Notes: a model not told the origin generated them from the sequence alone. Numbered from the stretch's first letter, positions 9,155-18,116 are shown. The stretch: DNA of 38,530 nucleotides from Candidatus Aminicenantota bacterium (GCA_016867585.1 VGJF01000003.1:1-38530); one strand, 5' to 3'. Numbers and translations: made by a program.

Positions 9155-10596
9155 GCGCCGGCGATTTCCCCGGCGGCCGACCGGATGACGTCCCAGGCCG
9201 TCCGGACATGCCGCTCCTCGGTCGTCCTCTGGCCGATGACCATCCGGAGAGTGAATTTTCCCCCAAGGACGGTATGGGTCAGGAAGACTTTGCCCGAGGC
9301 GTTGATCCGCTCCAGGAGGGCCGCGTTGGCGGCGTTGAGCGCCTCCTCGTTTCGCCGGCCGTCGTTCCAGCGGAAGCAGACCAGCCCGAAAGGCACGGGG
9401 GCGAGGAGTTCGAAATCCGGGGCCGCCTCGACCCAGCCCTTGAACAGCCGGGCCAGCCTCTGATGCTCCCGGACGAGGGCCCGCAGCCCTTCGACGCCGT
9501 AGGCGCGGATGACGAACCAGAGCTTCAGGGCCCGGAACCGGCGGCCGAGCTGGATCCCCCAATCGCGGTAGTTCTTGACGAACGGGTCGGCGCCGGTCTT
9601 CAGGTATTCGGGACGGATCTCGAAGGATCGGACCAGGGCGCCCGGGTCCTTGACGAAGTAGGCCGAGCAGTCGAAATTCGTCAGCATCCACTTGTGGGGA
9701 TTGAAGACGAACGAGTCCGCGAACTCGGCCCCGTCGAGGATCGAACGGTTTTCGGGGCAGAGGGCCGCCGTCCCGGCGTAAGCCGCGTCGACGTGGAGCC
9801 AGAGGCCGCGGCCGGAGGCGATCTCCCCGACGGCCCGGAGAGGGTCCACGGCCGAGGACGAAGTCGTTCCCAGCGTGGCCACGACGCAGGCGGGCTGAAA
9901 GCCAGCAGCGATATCGGCCGCGACCGCCGCCTCGATCTCGGCCGGGATGATGGCGAAGTCCGCGTCGGTCTTGATGAGGCGCAGGTTCTCCCGCCCGTAG
10001 CCGGCGATTTTGACGCCCTTCTCGATGCTGGAATGGGCCTCGGCCGAAGCGTAGACCACGAGCGGACGCCGGAGGCCGCGCTCATTGGATTCGAAACCCG
10101 TCGCCCTTTCGCGGGCCGAAATAAGGGCGCAAAGGGTGGCCGTCGAGGCCGTGTCCTGGATCGTCCCGCCGAATCCGGCGGGCAGGCCGAGCATCCGCCG
10201 CAGCCACTCGAGAACCAGGTCCTCGAGCTCGGCCGCGGCCGGAGATGTCCGCCAGATCATGGCCTGGGTCCCGAGGCCGGCGGTCAGCATCTCGGCCAAA
10301 ATGGAGGCGGGACTGTTGTTGGCCGGAAAATAGGCGTGCCAGCCGGGGTGCTGCCAGTGAGCGATCCCGGGCAGGATGATCTCCCGAAAATCGGCGAAGA
10401 TGCGGTCCATCGGCTCGGCCGTCTCGGGCGGATCTTCCGGAAGCCGGCTTCTGACTTCGCCCGGCTTGAGGGGGGATAGAACGGGAAAGCGTTCGATGTC
10501 CCGCAGATAGTCGGCGATCCAATCGACGAACTCGTGTCCGTAGCGGCGAAATGTCTCGATGTCCAAGGCTTTTCTCCCGTTTGAAGGTCCTTTCAT
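9151..10596 (-). CDS. PLP-dependent group II aromatic-L-amino-acid decarboxylase-like protein
   Basis: MKGPSNGRKALDIETFRRYGHEFVDWIADYL; HWQHPGWHAYFPANNSPASILAEM; HVDAAYAG; FNPHKWMLTNFDCS (PLP Lys). Confidence 0.88.
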   Translation of the reverse strand: MKGPSNGRKALDIETFRRYGHEFVDWIADYLRDIERFPVLSPLKPGEVRSRLPEDPPETAEPMDRIFADFREIILPGIAHWQHPGWHAYFPANNSPASILAEMLTAGLGTQAMIWRTSPAAAELEDLVLEWLRRMLGLPAGFGGTIQDTASTATLCALISARERATGFESNERGLRRPLVVYASAEAHSSIEKGVKIAGYGRENLRLIKTDADFAIIPAEIEAAVAADIAAGFQPACVVATLGTTSSSAVDPLRAVGEIASGRGLWLHVDAAYAGTAALCPENRSILDGAEFADSFVFNPHKWMLTNFDCSAYFVKDPGALVRSFEIRPEYLKTGADPFVKNYRDWGIQLGRRFRALKLWFVIRAYGVEGLRALVREHQRLARLFKGWVEAAPDFELLAPVPFGLVCFRWNDGRRNEEALNAANAALLERINASGKVFLTHTVLGGKFTLRMVIGQRTTEERHVRTAWDVIRSAAGEIAGA

Positions 10597-10751
10597 TCTA
10601 GTCCAAGGGTTGTTTCCGGTCAAAAGTCGCTTTCTCGGGGCCGGATTTCGTCTTTTCGGACGGAAAACACGCCCAAACAGGCCTTGGTTGCGGGCCATGC
10701 CAGGCTCTTCGGCCGCGGCCGAAGAATTTTTCAAAAAAATGAAAAAAAATG

Positions 10752-10781
10752 TTGCCGAATTCTTTCCTTTCATGATATAAT
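10752..10781 (+). promoter_or_regulatory. Putative sigma70-type promoter (TTGCCG-N18-TATAAT)
   Basis: TTGCCG 10752-10757, TATAAT 10776-10781, within an A/T-rich island unlike the surrounding GC-rich DNA. Confidence 0.5.
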
Positions 10782-10787
10782 AAAAAA

Positions 10788-11046
10788 AGTGGTTGGGGGG
10801 CCAGCAAATAAGTTATTGAAAATAAATCACTTGTATTTTATTGCGTAATCCTTCCCCCAACGGACGCCTTTTGGCGGCGCATGCAACTCTTTTCCCCGGC
10901 CGGACGTATATAGAGATGAAATGAGAAACAGAGAAGCCGCCTCTCCTCCTCCTTCTTGGGAGTTCTCCATACATCTCCTTTTCATTTAATTCCCTTCCCT
11001 TCTCGAGCGGCCTTCCCGGATGAGCCGGGGAGGCCGTTCGTTTTTT
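10788..11046 (+). ncRNA. Candidate structured small RNA of unknown family
   Basis: Non-coding interval bounded by a promoter-like element and a strong intrinsic terminator; contains GTTGGGGG/CCCCCAAC stem (10792-10799/10854-10861), CGCC-TTTT-GGCG (10865-10876) and GAGATG-N4-GAGAA / TTCTC-N4-CATCTC (10913-10927/10963-10977). No long ORF. Confidence 0.5.
11004..11046 (+). terminator. Rho-independent terminator
   Basis: CGAGCGGCCTTCCCGG-ATGAG-CCGGGGAGGCCGTTCG (16-bp stem including two G-T pairs) followed by TTTTTT. Confidence 0.85.
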
Positions 11047-11101
11047 AGCGGCCGACGACGGCCCTGACCCTCAACGCTTTTATGTTTTCCCCCAAACGCC
11101 C

Positions 11102-11178
11102 ATGGCGCGGCCGCATCCTCCGGAGCGTAGCGGGACCCTCGTCAGGGTGGCGGAGCGAGGGGGAGGCGGCCGCGCCAT
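11102..11178. repeat. 77-bp palindromic element with perfect 13-bp terminal inverted repeats
   Basis: ATGGCGCGGCCGC (11102-11114) and GCGGCCGCGCCAT (11166-11178); interior ACCCTcgtcAGGGT hairpin and two CGGAGCG direct repeats (11121, 11151). Confidence 0.75.
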
Positions 11179-11192
11179 CGATATTTCGGGCC

Positions 11193-11211
11193 TAATACGC
11201 AAAGTGTATTA
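11193..11211. promoter_or_regulatory. Operator-like inverted repeat TAATAC-N7-GTATTA
   Basis: TAATACgcaaagtGTATTA, perfect 6-bp arms, 20 bp upstream of a TTGACA -35 box. Confidence 0.4.
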
Positions 11212-11230
11212 CGGTCAGGCGACGGCCGTA

Positions 11231-11259
11231 TTGACAGGGACGGCCGACTCCGGCAAAAT
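11231..11259 (+). promoter_or_regulatory. Putative promoter for the cobalamin riboswitch transcript
   Basis: TTGACA (11231-11236), 17-bp spacer, CAAAAT (11254-11259). Confidence 0.5.
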
Positions 11260-11265
11260 AGCTTC

Positions 11266-11445
11266 TCTCGCGGGATCGGCCGGAGGGAAGTCCGTTTGAA
11301 ACGGACGCAGCCCCCGCTACTGTGATCGGGGACGATTCCCGGATGACGCCACGGCCCTCGAAACGAGGGCGGGAAGGCCCGGGAGGAGGACGATCCGAGA
11401 GCCAGGAAACCGCCGCCAGACCCCAGGGAACCCGTCTTCGGGTGG
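11266..11445 (+). promoter_or_regulatory. Cobalamin (adenosylcobalamin) riboswitch
   Basis: GACGCAGCCCCCGCTACTGTGATCGGGGACGA core and GAGAGCCAGGAAACCGCC B12 box, followed by ACCCG-TCTT-CGGGT hairpin near the GAGGAGG ribosome-binding site of the BtuB-like gene. Confidence 0.9.
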
Positions 11446-11458
11446 AAGAGGAGGTTTC

Positions 11459-13390
11459 ATGACCATTGCCGCCCTGCTAATCGCCTTCGGCCCGTTCCTC
11501 CAGTCGCCGGCGGAGGAGGCGAACCGAAAACAATCCCCGATCCGGCACGATGTCGTGATCACCGCGACGCGGATCGAAACGCCCGTCCGAGAGGTCGCCG
11601 CCGCGGTGACGCTGCTCACCCGGACCGACCTCGACCGGGCCCTCAGGACGAGCGTCTTCGACGCTTTGGAGAACGCCCCCGGCTTGACCCTTCTCAGGAA
11701 CGGCGGCCCGGGGGGAGTCTCCTCGGTTTTCATCCGGGGGATGAATTCGGAGCACGTCCTGGTGACCCTCGACGGCCTCCCTCTGAACGATCCGGTCAAT
11801 CCGTCCCGCTCGTTCGACTTCGCCCATCTCAGCCTCGCCGGGGTGGACCGGATCGAGGTCCTCCGCGGGCCTCAAAGCCCGCTCTACGGATCGGACGCCG
11901 TGGGCGGGGCGGTCAACATCCTGACCGCCCGCGGAGGCGGAAAACCCCGCCTGACGATGAGCGCCGCCGGCGGTTCCTACCGGACCTTCGACGGAAGCCT
12001 CGACGTCCAAGGCTCGGCCGGGGTCGTCCGATACGCCTTCGGACTGTCCGGCTCGGCGACTAGGGGGATTTCGGCGGCCGGCGCCTCCTATCCGGGAAAC
12101 GCGGAGAGCGACGGCGGCCGCGGCACGACCTTGACCGGACGCCTGGGGGCGACGCTCAAGAAGGGCGCCGAATTCGACCTTATCATCCGGGGGGTCTCGG
12201 CCAGGACCGACCTCGACAATTTCGGCGGCCCCTTCGGCGATGACCTGAACCATGTCCAGAAGCTCGCCGCCGGGCTCGTCCGGCTCCAGGCAAGATTCCT
12301 CCAAGCCGGCGGACGCTTGGAGCAGAAAATCGGCCTCTCGGCATTTAGGTCCGAGCGGACCTATGACAATCCCGCCGACCCCGACCACCCCGGGGAATCC
12401 GAAGGGGGGTCGTTTCAAGGCTCGCGGCTCCGCTTCGACTGGCAGAACAACCTCTTCCTCCACGCCGCCCAGACCCTGACCTTCGGCTTCGAGGCCGAAA
12501 AAGAGGCCGGCCGATCGGAATACCGCTACGAATCGGCCTGGGGCCCGGGCGAGAGCCTTTTCCCGGGCCGCGCCGCCGGCCGGACCGGCTTCTACCTCCA
12601 GGACCAGGTCCGGATCAAGGGACGCTTCTTCGCCGCCGTCGGCCTTCGTCTCGACCGCCACGAACGGTCGGGACTGGCTTTGACCTACCGTCTCGCCCCG
12701 GCTTACCTCATCGAGCGGACGGGGACAAAGCTCCGGGCGACGCTCGGGACGGCCTTCAAGGCCCCTTCGCTCTATCAGCTCTACGCCCCGGCGACCTCCT
12801 GGGGTCCGGTCGGCCACCCCGGCTTGAAAGCGGAGCGAAGCTTGGGGTGGGAGGCCGGGTTCGAGCAATCCCTCTGGGCCGGCCGCGTCGAGTTCGGCCT
12901 CGTCTATTTCCGAAACGACCTCGAAAACCTGATCGATTTCGATTTCGGCCAAGGGTACGTCAACGTCGGAAGGGCCCGGACGCGCGGCCTCGAAGCCTCG
13001 CTCGAGGCAAGGCCGGCCGACGGCCTGGAGGGGCGCCTGTCCTATGCCCAGCTCGAGGCCTGCGACGCGGAATCGAATACCCCCCTCCCGCGAAGGCCCA
13101 AGGATCGCTTCACGGCCGGCCTCCGGTGGGCGGCTGCCGACCGTTTCGAGGCCGGATTTTCCGCCGCCTACACGGGTCCGCGCCCCGACCGCGACTACGG
13201 CGCTTGGCCCGCCCGACCGGTGACCTTGGCCGGGTTCTGGCTTCTGGGGGCCGACGCCTCTTTCGCGGCCGGCGGGGGGACGCGCCTGTTCCTCCGGTTG
13301 GACAATATTCTCGGGGTCCGTTATGAAACAATCTTCGGATACGGCTCCCCCGGGCGCGTCGTCTACGGGGGGGTTCGCCTCAACCTCTGA
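11459..13390 (+). CDS. btuB: TonB-dependent vitamin B12 receptor, BtuB-like
   Basis: TonB-box-like HDVVITATRIE; plug domain DALENAPGLTLLRNGG...SVFIRG, RIEVLRGPQSPLYGSDAVGGAVNI; beta-barrel C-terminus; cobalamin riboswitch in its leader. Confidence 0.88.
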   Translation: MTIAALLIAFGPFLQSPAEEANRKQSPIRHDVVITATRIETPVREVAAAVTLLTRTDLDRALRTSVFDALENAPGLTLLRNGGPGGVSSVFIRGMNSEHVLVTLDGLPLNDPVNPSRSFDFAHLSLAGVDRIEVLRGPQSPLYGSDAVGGAVNILTARGGGKPRLTMSAAGGSYRTFDGSLDVQGSAGVVRYAFGLSGSATRGISAAGASYPGNAESDGGRGTTLTGRLGATLKKGAEFDLIIRGVSARTDLDNFGGPFGDDLNHVQKLAAGLVRLQARFLQAGGRLEQKIGLSAFRSERTYDNPADPDHPGESEGGSFQGSRLRFDWQNNLFLHAAQTLTFGFEAEKEAGRSEYRYESAWGPGESLFPGRAAGRTGFYLQDQVRIKGRFFAAVGLRLDRHERSGLALTYRLAPAYLIERTGTKLRATLGTAFKAPSLYQLYAPATSWGPVGHPGLKAERSLGWEAGFEQSLWAGRVEFGLVYFRNDLENLIDFDFGQGYVNVGRARTRGLEASLEARPADGLEGRLSYAQLEACDAESNTPLPRRPKDRFTAGLRWAAADRFEAGFSAAYTGPRPDRDYGAWPARPVTLAGFWLLGADASFAAGGGTRLFLRLDNILGVRYETIFGYGSPGRVVYGGVRLNL

Positions 13391-13515
13391 CCGAAGGGCT
13401 GCCTTCACGCCGAGGCCTCACCGTCTCTACGGACGCCTGCCTCGGAGCGAACAGGGGGAGTCCTTGGAGCGCCCCGGCGTTCTCCCGCGGGAGCCGCGTC
13501 CGGGCCGTCTCCCCG

Positions 13516-13544
13516 TTGCATCTCCTTTCCGTTCGTCATAAAGT
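13516..13544 (+). promoter_or_regulatory. Putative promoter upstream of the M29-like peptidase gene
   Basis: TTGCAT (13516), 17-bp spacer, TAAAGT (13539-13544), then AGGAGG 5' of the ATG at 13563. Confidence 0.4.
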
Positions 13545-13562
13545 AGAGAAAAGGAGGCCTCC

Positions 13563-14711
13563 ATGACGAGTTTATCGGGCCGGGACTTGGCCAACCTCGT
13601 GAAATCGGTCTTCCCGCGCTTCCCCGAAGACCGGGTTCTCGCCGTCCTCGTCGACGTCCCCCGCTCTCCGGCCGACGACAACCGGGAATGGAAGGCCCGT
13701 CGGAGCCTGGCCTTCGAGTGGTCCTCCGCCCTCAAGAAAAACCGTGCGGATGTCCCCCTCGAGGACATCCGCCTGTACGCCTACCCCGACGTCGGCTCAA
13801 ACAACGCCGACCTCCCGGCCGAGGCCTTTCTCATCGACGGCCCCGTGCCCGCCGAGGCCTCAGCCCTGCTCGGGGCCGGCTTTCCCGTATTGTTCGCCCG
13901 CGTCTTCGACGAGGCCCAGCTTTTTCTCGCCCCAACGGAATATTCGACGACCGCCCCCCTCAAGGTCGCGGCCAAGAAGCATGGCTTCCGGGCGGCGACC
14001 ATGCCGGGATTCTCGATGGCCATGATCCCGGCCCTCCAGGTCGATTACGCCGAGGTCGCCCGCCGGGTCGAAGCGATACGGTCCCGCCTCGACGAGGCCG
14101 CCGAGGCCGTCGTCCGTTTTCTCCTCGACGGAGGTCTCGAGTACCGGGTCCGTTTCGACCTGAGGTTCCGTTCCGCCCACGCCAGCTCGGGCCGGTTTCC
14201 GGACCGAGGAACGGCGGGAAACCTGCCCAGCGGCGAAGCCTACATCGTCCCTTACGAGGGCGAACGTGGCGAGCCGAGCCGGACCGAGGGCGTCCTGCCG
14301 GTCGAGGCCGGAGGCGAGGTCGTCCTCTTCCAAATCTCTGCCAACAAGGCCGTCCAGGTCTACGGGGAGGGGAAAGCGGCCGCGGCCGAGCGCGAGCGCC
14401 TCGCCCGGGAGCCGGCTTACGGAAACATGGCCGAACTCGGCTTCGGCGTCCTGGCCGATTTCGGCCTGGCTCCGGCCGGGGAGATCCTCCTCGACGAAAA
14501 ACTCGGCCTTCATGTCGCCTTCGGCCGGAGCGAGCACTTCGGCGGCGCGGTCGGCCCGAAAGATTTTTCCTCCCCGGCCGAGGTCGTCCATCTCGACCGG
14601 ATCTACATCCCCGCGGCTCAGCCGCGGATTTCCGTCCACTCGGTCGTCCTCTCTTATCCCGACGGCCGACGCGAAGAGGTCATGGACAACGGGGCCTACA
14701 CGATTTTTTGA
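13563..14711 (+). CDS. Aminopeptidase-like protein (M29-like)
   Basis: AGNLPSGEAYIVPYEGE, GNMAELGFGVLADFGLAPAGEILLDEKLGLHVAFGRSEHFGG resemble M29 metal-binding and C-terminal motifs. Confidence 0.6.
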   Translation: MTSLSGRDLANLVKSVFPRFPEDRVLAVLVDVPRSPADDNREWKARRSLAFEWSSALKKNRADVPLEDIRLYAYPDVGSNNADLPAEAFLIDGPVPAEASALLGAGFPVLFARVFDEAQLFLAPTEYSTTAPLKVAAKKHGFRAATMPGFSMAMIPALQVDYAEVARRVEAIRSRLDEAAEAVVRFLLDGGLEYRVRFDLRFRSAHASSGRFPDRGTAGNLPSGEAYIVPYEGERGEPSRTEGVLPVEAGGEVVLFQISANKAVQVYGEGKAAAAERERLAREPAYGNMAELGFGVLADFGLAPAGEILLDEKLGLHVAFGRSEHFGGAVGPKDFSSPAEVVHLDRIYIPAAQPRISVHSVVLSYPDGRREEVMDNGAYTIF

Positions 14712-14741
14712 CGGGAAGAATCGGCGGCGGCGGCTTGGGTT

Positions 14742-15308
14742 TCAGGAGAGGTGGTCGAGGAGGATTTTTGCGGCGATGACGATGAGGACCGCGGCTCCGG
14801 CGAGCTCTGCCCGCTTCCCCGCCCAGCGCCCCAGGGCGGGCCCGATTCTCGTCCCGGCCGCGGTCAGGAGAAAGCAGATGGCCCCGATGACGGCCGCGGG
14901 ATAGACGACGGAGACCCTCAGGGCGGCCAGGCTCAAGCCCACGGCCAGGGCGTCCAGGCTCGTCGCCAAGGACAAGATGAGGAGGCGGCCGCCGCGGGTC
15001 AAGTCGGGGCAGGCCGAGGCCCCGCCATCTCCCTTTCCCCGGAACGCCCCGACCGCCATCCGGCCGGCGACGAAGACGAGGAGTCCGGCCGCGACCCAAT
15101 GGTCGAAGCTCGCGATGGCCCGGCTCACCGTCCGGCCCGCCGTCCAGCCGAGGAGAGGCATGAGGAACTGGAACAGCCCGAAGCTTCCGGCCATGCGGAG
15201 CGTCTGAAGGGGCGTGCATCCCCGCATGGCCAGGCTCGCCCCGACCGATACGGCGAAGGCATCCATGGCCAGGGCCAAGGCCAGGGCCAGGACCATCCCG
15301 AAGCTCAT
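14742..15308 (-). CDS. mntP: Manganese efflux pump MntP
   Basis: ALAMDAFAVSVGASLA, FDHWVAAGLLVFVAGRM, SLATSLDALAVGLSLA; six-TM MntP pattern. Confidence 0.9.
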   Translation of the reverse strand: MSFGMVLALALALAMDAFAVSVGASLAMRGCTPLQTLRMAGSFGLFQFLMPLLGWTAGRTVSRAIASFDHWVAAGLLVFVAGRMAVGAFRGKGDGGASACPDLTRGGRLLILSLATSLDALAVGLSLAALRVSVVYPAAVIGAICFLLTAAGTRIGPALGRWAGKRAELAGAAVLIVIAAKILLDHLS

Positions 15309-16474
15309 CCCGGCCTCGCCAGATACTCCAGGGCCAGTCCGGCCAGGAGGGCGGCGGCCGAGGGGAGGGCCTTCTCGTCGAGGTCGAATCCGGGATGGTG
15401 GTGGGGAAAGCGCGTCCCGTCGCCCGCCCCGAAAAAGAGAAACGCGCCGGGGACTTCGCGGAGATAGTAGGCGAAGTCCTCTCCCCCCATCACCGGCCGA
15501 ATCGGGACGACGCTCTTGCCGCCGAACAGACGGGCGGCGACGGCCAGGGCGAAATCCGTCTCCGCCGCGTCGTTGACCAGGGGCGGGTACCCGTCCTCGT
15601 ATTCGACCTCGGCCTCGGCGCCGAAGGAGCCGGCCGTCGTCCGGGCGATCTCGACGAGACGCCTCTTCATGAGCGCCTGGACGTCCGGGTCGAACGTCCG
15701 GACGGTTCCGGAGAGCTCGACCGCGCCGGGGATGATGTTGTAGACCGTGCCGCCGCGGATCGTGCCGAAGGACAGGACGGCCGGCTGAAGAGGGTCGACG
15801 TTGCGGCTGACGACGCTCTGCAGGGCGGAGACGACGGCAGCCGCGGCCAAAATCGGGTCGACGGCCTGATGGGGCATCGAGGCATGGCCGCCTCGGCCGG
15901 CGACCGTGATCCGGAAATTGTCCGACTGGGCCATCATCGGGCCCCGGACCGCGCCGACCGTCCCCGTCGGCATCGGCTGCCAGAGATGGAGGCCGAAGAT
16001 CGCCTCCACCCCGTCGAGGGCCCCGGCCTCGATCATCGGCTTCGCCCCGCCGGGGGGAAGCTCTTCGGCCGGCTGGCAGAGGAAAACGACCCGTCCCCGG
16101 AAACGGTCCTTTCGGCGGGCGAGGGCTTCGGCGGCGGCCTGGAGGACGGCCATGTGCCCGTCGTGGCCGCAGGCGTGGCAGGCCCCGGGCGTCGTCGACG
16201 CGTATTCCTTGTCGCCCTCCTCGGCGAGAGGGAGGGCGTCGATGTCCGTGCGCAGGGCGACGGTCCGGCCGCCCGGCCGGCCGTCAAGCACGGCCCGAAG
16301 GCCGGTTCCGGCCATGGCCGCGACCGAGAGGCCCGTCTTCAGGAAGAAATCGCGCAAGGCGGCGGAGGTTGCGAATTCGTTGTGGGCCGTCTCCGGCCGG
16401 CGATGGAAATCCCGCCGCCGGCCGATGATCCGTCCGGCCATGGCCTCCATTTCGAGCCGAAGTTCCTCAAGCAT
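15305..16474 (-). CDS. M20 family amidohydrolase / metallopeptidase
   Basis: FHRRPE, ALRTDIDALPL, CHACGHDGHMAVLQAAAEAL, QPAEELPPGGAKPMIEAGAL, HHHPGFDLDEKALP. Confidence 0.92.
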   Translation of the reverse strand: MLEELRLEMEAMAGRIIGRRRDFHRRPETAHNEFATSAALRDFFLKTGLSVAAMAGTGLRAVLDGRPGGRTVALRTDIDALPLAEEGDKEYASTTPGACHACGHDGHMAVLQAAAEALARRKDRFRGRVVFLCQPAEELPPGGAKPMIEAGALDGVEAIFGLHLWQPMPTGTVGAVRGPMMAQSDNFRITVAGRGGHASMPHQAVDPILAAAAVVSALQSVVSRNVDPLQPAVLSFGTIRGGTVYNIIPGAVELSGTVRTFDPDVQALMKRRLVEIARTTAGSFGAEAEVEYEDGYPPLVNDAAETDFALAVAARLFGGKSVVPIRPVMGGEDFAYYLREVPGAFLFFGAGDGTRFPHHHPGFDLDEKALPSAAALLAGLALEYLARPG

Positions 16475-17891
16475 GGGACAACCTCCGTTTCGACAGCAAG
16501 CTGACGCCGACCACGACGGCCGCGTTGGCGGCCAGGGCGATGAAGCCGGCGTTCAATCCCCAGAGCGGATCCCTCTTCCCGAAGACGAGGACGGCGGCGA
16601 CGGCAATCCCGGTCACGATCCCGGCGAACGCCCCGGCCTTGGTCGTCCGCTTCCAGACGAGGGCCAAGACGACGGCCGGGAAGAATTGGGAGACGCCGTC
16701 GTAGCCGATGAGGAGGAGGTTGACCAAGGCATTGGGGAAGACGAGGGCGAAGAGGAGGGCGGCGGCCATGACGACGAGGACCATGGCCCGGGACAACCGG
16801 AGGACGGCCCGCTCGCTCGCCCCCGGCCGAAATCCCGTCCGGTAGATGTTCTTGGCGATGAGGGCCGAAGCCGTCAGGACGAGAACCGAGGCGGGGACCA
16901 TGGCCGTCACCGCGCCGGCCGCCCCGACGAATCCCAGGAACCAGGCCGGATAGGTCCTCCGGACGAGAGCCAGGAAGGCCATGTCGCCGTTGGCTAGGCC
17001 CGGCAGGACAAGGAAGGCCGTGAACCCGACCCCGAGGACGAGAAGGATGGGAATCTGGTAGAAGGGCATGATCATCGCGTTCCGGCGGATGACCCGGTCG
17101 CTCTTGGCCGAGTAGGCCGAGGCGAACATGTGCGGCCACATGTAGAATCCCGCCCCGGTCAGGAGGACGGTCGACATGACCCAGGCGACGCCCATCGATT
17201 CCGTCGACCCGGGAAAGACGAGATGCCCGGGAGCGCGGGCGGCCAGGGCCTTGAACATCGCCCCCAAGCCGCCGAAATGGACGGCCGGGAGCCCGAAACC
17301 GACGATGCCCACGGCGGCGATCATCAGGACGTCCTTGATGACCGCCACCCAGGCGCTGCCCCGGAGGCCGCTCGTGAAGACGAAAACGCAGGTCAGGACG
17401 AATGCGGCCGGGATGGCCGTCCCGGCCCCGACGGCCCCGCCGCTTGAGACCTCGACGATGAGCCCCAATCCGGCCAATTGGAGCTGGAGGTAGGGGAGGA
17501 GAGAGGCCACGCCGACCAGGGCGACGAACACCCCCAAGGCCCGGCTCCCGAAGGTTTGGACGAAGAAATCGGGCTGGGTGTGGAGGCTGAACCGCTTGCC
17601 GCGCCGCCAGATCGCGGGAAGCAGAAAAAACGAGATCGTGTAGGCCAAGGCGCCGTAGATCATGATGTAGTACGTCGGGGCGCCCCGGGCATAGGCCCAG
17701 CCGCTCGCCCCGAGGAAGGTGAACGTCGTGTAGACCTCCCCGGCCATCAGGAACCACATGATCAGCAGGCCGAAGCGGCGTCCCCCGACCGTCCAGTTCT
17801 CGAAGTTCATGGGCAGCCGCCGGCCGGCCCAGATCCCGACGCCGGCGGCCGCGACGACGACGACGGCGATGATGGCCAGGGCCGGGGTCAT
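16467..17891 (-). CDS. Sodium:solute symporter (SSS) family protein
   Basis: Multi-TM; GRRLPMNFENWTVGGRRFGLLIMWFLMAGEVYTTFTFLG; ATG at 17891. Confidence 0.88.
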   Translation of the reverse strand: MTPALAIIAVVVVAAAGVGIWAGRRLPMNFENWTVGGRRFGLLIMWFLMAGEVYTTFTFLGASGWAYARGAPTYYIMIYGALAYTISFFLLPAIWRRGKRFSLHTQPDFFVQTFGSRALGVFVALVGVASLLPYLQLQLAGLGLIVEVSSGGAVGAGTAIPAAFVLTCVFVFTSGLRGSAWVAVIKDVLMIAAVGIVGFGLPAVHFGGLGAMFKALAARAPGHLVFPGSTESMGVAWVMSTVLLTGAGFYMWPHMFASAYSAKSDRVIRRNAMIMPFYQIPILLVLGVGFTAFLVLPGLANGDMAFLALVRRTYPAWFLGFVGAAGAVTAMVPASVLVLTASALIAKNIYRTGFRPGASERAVLRLSRAMVLVVMAAALLFALVFPNALVNLLLIGYDGVSQFFPAVVLALVWKRTTKAGAFAGIVTGIAVAAVLVFGKRDPLWGLNAGFIALAANAAVVVGVSLLSKRRLSHA

Positions 17892-18109
17892 GGTTCGTCG
17901 TCCCGGCCGGCCAGCCGGTCCCGGCGGTCGAAGCGGTCGGCCAAAAACAAGGCCAGGGGGGTCAGGGCGACCCAAAGGAGGATCCAGAAGAGGACGAAAG
18001 GCAGGCCGAAAACCATCGGCCGGAGGCGGTTGACAAAAGGCAGGGCCAGGACCAAGGCGGCGAAGGGGACGGCCCCGACGCCCAGGGCTTTCCGCAGGCC
18101 TTTGCGCAT
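17888..18109 (-). CDS. DUF3311-like small membrane protein
   Basis: 73 aa with two TM segments ending in ATGA overlap with the SSS gene; this pairing is characteristic. Confidence 0.7.
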   Translation of the reverse strand: MRKGLRKALGVGAVPFAALVLALPFVNRLRPMVFGLPFVLFWILLWVALTPLALFLADRFDRRDRLAGRDDEP

Positions 18110-18116
18110 CCCGGCT

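Noticed and set aside
7451-9691. 746-aa minus-strand ORF
   Set aside because: Runs antisense across the GH172-like and transglutaminase-like genes and in another frame through the decarboxylase; no domain signature.
14712-15308. yybP-ykoY (Mn) riboswitch for mntP
   Set aside because: mntP starts inside the end of the M20 gene (4-nt overlap), leaving no leader.
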